Shown here piece by piece: positions 57,113 to 64,000 of a DNA stretch of 64,000 nucleotides. How positions within the stretch are numbered: the first letter of the stretch is position 1; each line of letters opens with the position of its first letter. The stretch is from Hydra vulgaris (lineage: Eukaryota; Cnidaria; Hydrozoa; Anthoathecata; Hydridae). The stretch covers positions 618,001-682,000 of the forward strand of contig NC_088934.1 in assembly GCF_038396675.1 (NCBI RefSeq). Reading direction: 5' to 3'. The position numbers and the translations under genes are program-made. The notes under the pieces are model-generated. The model was not told the origin of the DNA, did not search any database, and worked only from the letters and a program-made list of their open reading frames with translations.

Positions 57113-57900
57113 TTGTTTGAACATCCTCATTACACATATATTTTATGACTACACACTCTGGGGGAGAAGATGCTTGGAGCCAACAACTTCTTCTTTATTA
57201 TTATGACTACACATGTATCTGTACTACTTATTTGTATTTTAATAAACTTATTGTTATATTTTTTCTATTTTTGTTTGCTCTACTCTCTTTAAATCACTTT
57301 ACATATTGTATACATATAAAAAGACATTGACAATAATTAAACAACTCTAACGATTGACAACATAGAGACAACCTCTCTTAACATACAATGTAATATCTAA
57401 CTTTAAAATAAAAAAATTTTATTTTCAAGTTTTGTTTTTATTTTTGCTGTTAACTTATTTTTTATTACAAAATAAATTAACAACAAAAATAAGCAGATAA
57501 TTATAAAAATAGGAACCAGATAAAAAGAGATTAAAAACAGGGTGGAGATCCGAAACAATCTCCATCCTGTTTTTAATCTCTCAGGGTGAGACGCTGTCGG
57601 TGACAATTCAAAAGAAAATGCTGTTGTATAAAAATTGAGGAACACTTGGTGATTCTTTGCAAAGAGTGAATAATTTTTTAATGACTATTAATCAGCTTTG
57701 CATAATATTTTACGTTGATTGAACGTTGTATTTTACGTGTGCAACACGTTATATTTTACGTTTGCACGACGTTATATTTAACTTTTATTGCAGTTAAAAT
57801 TATTTGTTTAATATCTTAGTATAAATATAAACACATTAAATTTTACATATTTATGCGCATATGTAATTGTTAATATATACTCATTTATTATTTTTATTAT
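57113..57900. other. Non-coding flank with a long hairpin
   Basis: No gene. Contains the 23-bp hairpin at 57527-57580. Confidence 0.5.
57527..57580. repeat. 23-bp hairpin with 8-base loop
   Basis: GAGATTAAAAACAGGGTGGA-GAT (57527-57549) pairs with ATCTCCATCCTGTTTTTAAT-CTC (57558-57580); the only non-Watson-Crick position is a G-T pair. As RNA it would be fully paired. Confidence 0.9.
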
Positions 57901-57904
57901 TATT

Positions 57905-58200
57905 ATTTTTTTTTTGCCGACAAGAGACACCTGCTGCTGAAACCGGGCTTATACAGGGCCCTAGAAGGCGGTACTATTAGGGAGCCGAAACACCGCGTAT
58001 GGCCCACTAAAGTCGAAGCCAAGCAGCGTCAACTTAATGGTTGATCTCCATTTAACGTACGGAGTGGACGGATCGCTTTGAGATTTCCGAACGTATAAGG
58101 AGTCAACGAAAACCGACTACGCTAAGAACCTCTTTCGACTGTCACCTTTTTGATCTAATGCTGTTTCTGCTTTCCAACAACACCGTAACCAGTTGAGAGA
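57905..58200. other. GC-rich island of unknown nature
   Basis: Sharp change to balanced base composition: GACAAGAGACACCTGCTGCT, GGGCCCTAGAAGGCGG, GGAGCCGAAACACCGCG, CGTACGGAGTGGACGGATCG. No open frame through it, no pol III boxes that I can identify, no partner in the left arm. Could be a fragment of a structured RNA gene or an LTR-type remnant. Confidence 0.35.
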
Positions 58201-58411
58201 TGGTCCAGAGCCAAAACATGAACAGATACTTGATATTAGAAAACACTTGATCTTAGAAAAGCGATATATATTTTATATTTATTATTTATATCATTGTTTT
58301 ATATTATTTATATTTATTATGTATATTTTATATTTAATATATATACTTAACCATACTTATTTCAACCATTTTGATGAATTAACGTTACCCTTGTACAAAC
58401 CTGTACGCTAT

Positions 58412-58446
58412 CGAAGACCCTCTTCCCCCTCCGCACAAGTACGCAT
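58412..58446 (-). mobile_element. Degenerate end of the GTACG/G-rich TIR family
   Basis: On the minus strand GCGTACTTGTGCGGAGGGGG then AAGAGGGTCTTC echoes the GTACGCTCATAGGGGGAGGG-GGTCTTC start of the element at 23703. A single decayed end, outside the arm. Confidence 0.4.
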
Positions 58447-59689
58447 TATTTTTTCTTCAAAATAAAGTCCACCCTTCTTCCCTTTCCCCAACGCGTAAAA
58501 ATTTCAAAGCATTGAAAACAAAAAAAAAAACTTTAGTTTATTTGACATTTCTCTGTACTTAATTTAAACTTAAAATGTTACTTAATGTACTTATTTAAAT
58601 CTTAAAACGTTACAATACATTTTAACATTTTAAAAGAAATGATAAAAAACAGTTTTCCGTACAGCAACTAAAAAAAAAGCATTCAAAAAAAGTTGGCTTT
58701 TATTTGACGTCTTTTTGCTTCTTATCTCACTACCAATCAAATTACGTTGCGAATAATAAACAGTATTATTTGTCGCACGATTTCTTTTTTCTCTCATTAT
58801 TTATAAAAATCTTTTTGAATAAAGTCAGAAAAAAAATTTACAATACTGATTCCTTACACACGTGAAATTCAATGTTGTAATAAATATAAAAAGTGAAATC
58901 AAGTTTAGGAATGATAGTCAAACCGCGTACGTGATCACTGTCTTTAACACCCCTCACCCCTTGTACGCGTTCGTAAGCTTTTGGGTAACCCCCACTCCCC
59001 CACACCTGCGTATGTACTTTGTGGATGGCCTTCAATAAACCCAATTAAAGATACATTAATTATGTTTGTTTTGCTTGTGCCTTGATATTTCAGATTTTCA
59101 AAATCACCAAAACCGAAGTTCTCGATGATTTTGAAAACCTTTTTTATGATTTATTATTACAATTTTTAACTATTTTTATTCACAAAGTAAATCAATATAT
59201 GTTATTAACTATTTTTATTTTATACAATATAAGATAAAAAATACTTTATTAATAGTTTCATAATATCAGCATTATTTAAATTTCCAAATTTGCCAAGTGC
59301 TCTGTTTCTAATCAACAAACAGTAGGAACCAGATCCCCTAAATATTATGTAAATATAAATTTTATATAAACTTCTAAATTTTTTTTTCTGTAAGTATATC
59401 TGATAAATTACTTTTTTAGTTGTCATGTAAAAAATTTTCTAACTTTGAACATTTATCAAAACACTATTTTAACAAAACACAGTATTTGGAATACTTGGAT
59501 TATCATATTACTAGTATCACGTAAGTTAATACAACACGCCCCGTGTCCTGCTGCTTTGTAAGAACCCATTTTCTGGGCTAAAACTAGGAGTAAGAAATGC
59601 ATTATTACAACAAGAATACGATAAATTGCAAAAATTAAATAAATACATCCAGTAAGAAATATTAAAAAGATTTTTTTTTTACTTAAAAA

Positions 59690-61480
59690 TACAAAAATAT
59701 GTTTGTGTCTGTTAATTCAAGTAAATACAGTCTAACTATATTTTAAAACAGTTTATTGAAGTTATACTTTTCACATTTTCATCAAGAACTATGTTCCACA
59801 GACGAGGTCCTCTATATGAAATTGAGTAATCAGATGTTTTAAGAGTTGGCTAAATTAAAATTATGGAGAGAGTACCTCGTTAAGTATTTATGATTAATTT
59901 TTAGAAATCGGTTATTAAAGGATTTTGGAAGCATTTCATTTTAATAATTAAACATGAATAACAAATTTTGGAACACGTTTAACTCATAGACATTAAGAGT
60001 TTTAATTTCCCGGAGTAACGGCTTGGACGGGGCGTATTGATGCACATTACATATAATTCTACTGGCTTGTTTTTGTTTAATATATATATTTTTCAATGCT
60101 GAATGGCAAGTACTTGCCAAAGCAATGTTACAATAGCTTATGTAGCTATGGATAAAAGAGTAATATAAATCTATTAAACATTTCTTATTTAGTAGTTTTG
60201 TTTTATGCATAATGCCTTTAATTTATGAAATTTTGCTTTCAACTAGTGTAATATGATTTTTCTAATAAAGATGTTCATCAAATATTATTCCTAAGATTTT
60301 AAGTGGTGAAACTCTTACTTTACTATACTGTTATTTATTATTAACGGAGGAAGTTGCAGAGACAAGTCATCGGATTTAGATTGGTGATGAAATAAAATGT
60401 ACTTAGTTTTACTGATATTCAAAGAGAGTTTGTTTGATTTAAACCAGTCGTTAAGGTTTTCCAGCTCACGATTTACTGTAAAGAAAATTGTTTTTGTATT
60501 GAAATGGATATAAAAAAATTAGTGTCATCAGCAAAAAGAACAAAATTAAGCATGTTTGAAGATAGGTAGATATCATTTACAGAAATAGTAAGGGTCCAAG
60601 AATTGAGCCTTGAGGAGCTCTGCAACTTATTGTTTTTAACTTTGTACACGTTGAATCATGAGATACACCTTGATTTCTATTTTAAGTTAACTTTGCAGCC
60701 ATTTTAAGTTGCTATTTATAACTCCATAAGTTTCTAGTTTGTACAAGAGAATTTTATGATCAACAGTGTCAAAAGCTTTTGCCAAATCGATGAACAAGCC
60801 AAGAGTACAACTTTTTTTAGCAAACCCATCCAGAACTTGATTGGCTAAATCAGTTACTGCATGATGTGTTAAATACTCTTTTTTGAAAACCAAACTGTTT
60901 GCTGAATAAGATATTGTGTTTTTTAAAATAAATATACAGCCTGTTATACATAATACGCTCATGCAACTCTGAAAAACAAGAAAAGATAGATATAGGTTTG
61001 TAGTTAGATGTTATAGAATCGTCGCCATTTTTGTATACAGGACTACTCTTGCTATTTTTAATTGACAAGGAAAAATATCAGTTGTTATTGAGAGATTGAA
61101 GATAATTAAAAGAGGTAATTTAATAACATCAAAAACAGCTTTAACATTAATATCATCAAACCCGGTACTTTTATTTATTTTAAGCGCATTAAAAGATGCT
61201 TGAAGTTCATTTAGAGACAGTTCTGACTCATCCATTAGATAGTGAATTTTTTTAAATAGGATTGGAATGTTTTATTTTCAGAAGTTATACCTGCTGCTAA
61301 TTTTTTTCCTATGTTTATAAAAAATTTGTTGAATTTTTCACCTATTTTTTTTTTATCAGATATTTGTTTGTTCAAGTTTAGTTTTAATCTATTTGGAACA
61401 ATGGCGTTTTTTTGTTATTGTTTTTTTCCTGTAACTTCTTTAATTATTTCCCATGTCTTTTTACTACTTCCTATTGAATT
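59690..61480 (-). mobile_element. Dead CR1/L2-like LINE in the right arm
   Basis: Minus strand copy of 20770-22600. Frames: SELSLNELQASFNALKINKS (61011-61235), KIARVVLYTKMATIL, SIFSCFSELHERIMYNRLYI (60850-61068), SCTLGLFIDLAKAFDTVDHK (60687-60962), a LLADDTNFF-type box interrupted near 60520, and the tail at 59941-60210. In places this copy is a little better preserved than the left one (the AFDTVDH region is open here but broken on the left). Confidence 0.85.
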
Positions 61481-61499
61481 TCTTTAAAATGGCCCTGTC

Positions 61500-62914
61500 T
61501 TTGGCTCTTGGTTGAGTTAAGGCTAGAGATGGTGTCTCAAAAAAATACTCTTTTTGGGCAAATGTTAACTCCATCCAGCTACTGTTTCGCAGAAGGCTTC
61601 CAAAGCAAAGACTTTAGGAGTAAGGAAAATCTGCTTACTCCTAAAGCCTTGCGCCCTTTTCTTTATCTATTAGGCTGGTCTAGGTGTAAGCCTGTATTAT
61701 TATATTATTTCATGCCTAGGATGATGAATCTTCTGTAAAATATCAGAGTATTAATGGTGCCATGAAATGGTGTCCCTGGTAGTGCTTTTGAAATTCCATT
61801 GTTTTGGCTACATAAGAAGTAAGGAGTTAACCCTTGGTTACAACCTTCGGTTATTTAGCAGGACTAAGGCAAATGCATATCTAATTGCTTGGGATGCTGT
61901 GCTCAATTTTTTAGGGTATCTAGTTATACCTATGATTGCGTAAAGTACCTCTTTAATTAATCACCTAGCTTTTATTTATTTTTTATCATTCTTTTTTTTC
62001 TAAGGCCAATGTCTTTAGTGGCTCTGCTTCACGGGCTGATTTTTGTCTCTCAGCATATGTGTGCGGCTATAAACTCTAAACTACTTTGTAAATCCAGGCA
62101 GTTGTAGAAACATTTATTACTTCTACTTGTATTTTTATAAAGTGTAGCATGAGGATCTACTCCGTCACCATGCCTAACATGGTGTAGCTGGAAAAGATGA
62201 TTAAATCATTTCTTGTTAACCGTTGTATCAAAGTCATTCTTGAAGGCTTGCAATCTTCATTTCTAGTTACTTCTGTAGTGCTGCAAGGCTCAGTCTTTGT
62301 TCCTGTGTTGTTTTTTTACCTAAATTAACGATCTGATTGTTGTATTGGATGATATCCAATACAACAATCAATCTTACTCAATACTCGTCTATAAATGTTT
62401 TTTTGTTTATTATTTGTTTATTAACCAACATTCATACTACACTCTCCTTATCTTCCTCTTCTGTATATATGTATTTGTATAACTCAACTATCTCTCAGTC
62501 ATCTAAATCTTTGTTTATTCTTTCCTGTCTATATATATTCCTCAAAATCGCTTTATGGTTCATATATCCAAACGCTTCACTTAATTGGTTTGTTTTTAAA
62601 CACTTTACCCGTGAATAAGCTTACTTTGTTACAGATCTCTTATAATATAATCTTATAATCTCTTATATAACAGCTTGAGGCTAAGATTGGGGCTTATTAC
62701 CCACTGTCTCATTGTGGTAATATTGCATCCCTTTTTTTATAGCAACAATGGTTGCTCCTTACATAAGTATATCTCTAATTTCCTCAACTCTTGCTTGACT
62801 CCTCATTCAGCAAAGTAGCATTCTTTTACTCTATCTGTTTCTTCATGCTCTAAAAAATTTTTATTTATCTAGTTTCTTTCCTCGCACATCAATGCTTTGA
62901 AATTTTCTACCATC
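61500..62914 (+). repeat. Repeat block of the right arm
   Basis: Mirror of 18808-20769. The plus strand at 62215-62330 carries a LINE RT piece (CIKVILEGLQSSF, then SVVLQGSVFVPVLFF) and 61508-61738 holds a frame matching 20516-20746. A 17-bp hairpin with 3-base loop is present at 62334-62370, while the left arm has only one half of it. Confidence 0.6.
62334..62370. repeat. 17-bp hairpin found in the right arm only
   Basis: TGATTGTTGTATTGGAT, GAT, ATCCAATACAACAATCA. The left arm at about 19742-19765 has GATTGTTGTATTGGATATCATC and no inverted partner, so the foldback arose, or was lost, after duplication. Confidence 0.85.
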
Positions 62915-63139
62915 TTAATGTTTTCCAGACTTTTACTAACGACAACTTTTCAAGTCTGGGGGCTTAATGATAAGATGAATTTTGTCTTCTTCAAGCCCCA
63001 GTCATGTAAATATTTGTTTTTATAAATTACGAGTGTAAATTATTTTCAATCGGCAAATACAATAATAAAAAAAAAAAAAAAAAAAAAAAAAAGTCCTCTG
63101 TCAACCGTTTCATTGCTTAAACAATATTCTTTTTTTCTA

Positions 63140-63460
63140 GTAGCTTCCAAGCTTTTCAGTTGCAGAAAAAACCTGAGGCGAATAAGGAAGCGATTATACC
63201 AACAATCTGTGAAGCAATCGTAACAAGCAAGAATTTTAAAGACTTTGAAGCAGTGAATAGTTTGGGTGAAGAGTGCTTGTCATAACTAACCTATAGCGAT
63301 TCTAATCCATATCTGTTTCCTTTACTGTATTTAGTAATAAATGCTAGAAAACAATTAAGATTAGAGTCAGCTTCATTTAAAACTCAATGAATGGGATAGA
63401 AAAAGAAAACATGATTCAGAAATTGAAACACTGCGCGAGTTATTAGTAAAAAGGTATTAA
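63140..63460 (+). pseudogene. Right-arm copy of the two coding-like exons, broken
   Basis: Plus strand counterpart of 15651-15985: TTTTTCTAG acceptor, QLQKKPEANKEAIIPTICEA and VTSKNFKDFEAVNSLGEE are kept, but in the final exon a 5-base deletion (ATTAGAGTCAGC versus ATTAGATACCAGTCAGC) and a stop-creating change (CTCAATGAATGG versus CTCAAAAAATGG) destroy the frame, while the end (SEIETLRELLVKRY) is intact. Confidence 0.5.
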
Positions 63461-63619
63461 ATTTGCTGAAAATTCTTAAACATATTTGTTAGCAAGCTAT
63501 TTACTATTTTATCAGCATAGATGATCATTTAGCATATAACAAGTTACATTGGTGAAGAGTCCATATTTTACAAGTTATGCGTAATATTGATGTTATGATT
63601 ATTTTTTTTTAACAATTAA

Positions 63620-63830
63620 TGCAGCTTTAGCAGCTGTGGCGCAGCGGTTGCGCACTTGCCTCAGAAACAAAGGATCCGTAGTTCAAACCCCACCTTTGGG
63701 CAAGTTTTGCGACATCGGTAAGGAACGAGGTGTGAACTTCCAATTAAATGTTTATCCGTGGTGGTCTGTAATAAGAACGTAAGGACTTCTTGGGGCAACT
63801 AAGTAAAATTATAAAAAAAAAAAAAAAACA
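63620..63830 (+). mobile_element. tRNA-derived SINE
   Basis: GCTGTGGCGCAGCGGTTGCG contains box A (TGGCGCAGCGG); GGATCCGTAGTTCAAACCCC contains box B. Then comes the shared body (GGTAAGGAACGAGGTGTGAA, GGACTTCTTGGGGCAACTAA) and a poly-A run at 63812. Right-arm partner of 15155-15346. Confidence 0.85.
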
Positions 63831-64000
63831 CAGATGTGATATGTATGTTTTAAAGAATCAAAGTATTTTTATGTTTATATTTTTGTGTCAATATTTTTTG
63901 CTGCGCTTTTTTTTATCAATTTTTTGCTGCGCTTTTTTTTATCGCTTTAATCGTAAAAAATAGCATACGAAAGCGTGTATACACTTCTAAGTTTGAAACT

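Larger units (their letters stand above)
58583..64000 (-). repeat. Right arm of the large inverted duplication
   Basis: Reverse complement of 14869-23702 minus the Kolobok, minus ~370 bases corresponding to 19040-19440 and minus ~120 bases near 15440-15560. It preserves empty sites for the Kolobok (TTAA 62915-62918) and for the 23703 TIR element (about 58583). The arm is cut by the window end. Confidence 0.9.

Noticed and set aside
57145-57330. Small plus-strand gene after the Polinton
   Set aside because: Low-complexity hydrophobic frame without start context or homologue.
61508-61738. Conserved 76-codon protein (also 20516-20746)
   Set aside because: Similarity between the two copies follows from the inverted duplication; the third related copy (2835-2965) does not keep the frame.

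Overview
This is a strongly AT-rich eukaryotic window with no operon-like host genes and almost every kilobase made of mobile-element remains. The mix (a Polinton/Maverick with a cnidarian-type gene set, CR1/L2-like LINEs, Penelope, Kolobok, hAT, pogo, gypsy, tRNA-derived SINEs, TA-flanked MITEs and long TA/TC microsatellites) suggests a cnidarian genome such as Hydra. That host assignment is inference from composition and element families; no host marker gene is present.

Layout. 1-14868: LINE fragments in both orientations, including one LINE (4685-8090) split by another (5455-6845), a pogo-like transposase pseudogene with three tandem ~175-bp repeats beside it, hAT scraps and a small TIR element. 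14869-23702: left arm of a large inverted duplication whose right arm is 58583-64000 (it may run past the window end). Each arm carries a tRNA-derived SINE, two small coding-like exons, a shared repeat block and a dead LINE. The left arm alone was later hit by a Kolobok transposon (16064-18803, TTAA target duplication) and a TA-flanked TIR element (23703-25034); the right arm preserves both empty sites. 25037-41967: hAT, gypsy pol, two LINEs (one nearly full length with a 574-bp MITE in its RT), a 7 x 35-bp tandem repeat, a degenerate ~270-bp tandem array and a Penelope element.

The centrepiece is a 15,076-bp Polinton/Maverick (adintovirus-like element) at 41968-57043. It has 69-bp terminal inverted repeats and a 6-bp target duplication GATAAT, and it is inserted in the second copy of a locally duplicated sequence whose first copy (41028-41290) shows what the empty site looks like. 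On the minus strand it has a fibre-like protein, adenain-like protease, a small unknown, protein-primed DNA polymerase B with SAP domain, an SSB-like remnant, an AT-hook protein, the double-jelly-roll major capsid protein, a small hydrophobic/basic virion-type protein, a GTPGLWELI protein, a membrane/coiled-coil protein with overlapping ESCRT-type motifs, a dUTPase-fold protein, a pVI/pX-like membrane-active protein, the penton-type minor capsid protein and the packaging ATPase. On the plus strand are a zinc-ribbon remnant and an rve integrase with chromodomain. Only four genes in one block (52455-55771) lack visible breaks. The others carry isolated stops or frameshifts, so this copy is an inactive relic.

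The most interesting signals in the Polinton are: (1) a TATATAAA-type motif abutting the ATG of nearly every gene, reminiscent of late promoters of large DNA viruses; (2) a nine-residue LYPNLPSAP string combining LYPxL and PSAP late-domain motifs; (3) an adenain-consensus cleavage site (IEGG-F) just before the hydrophobic segment of the pVI/pX-like protein; (4) a fibre-like protein whose N-terminus looks like phage tail-fibre anchors.
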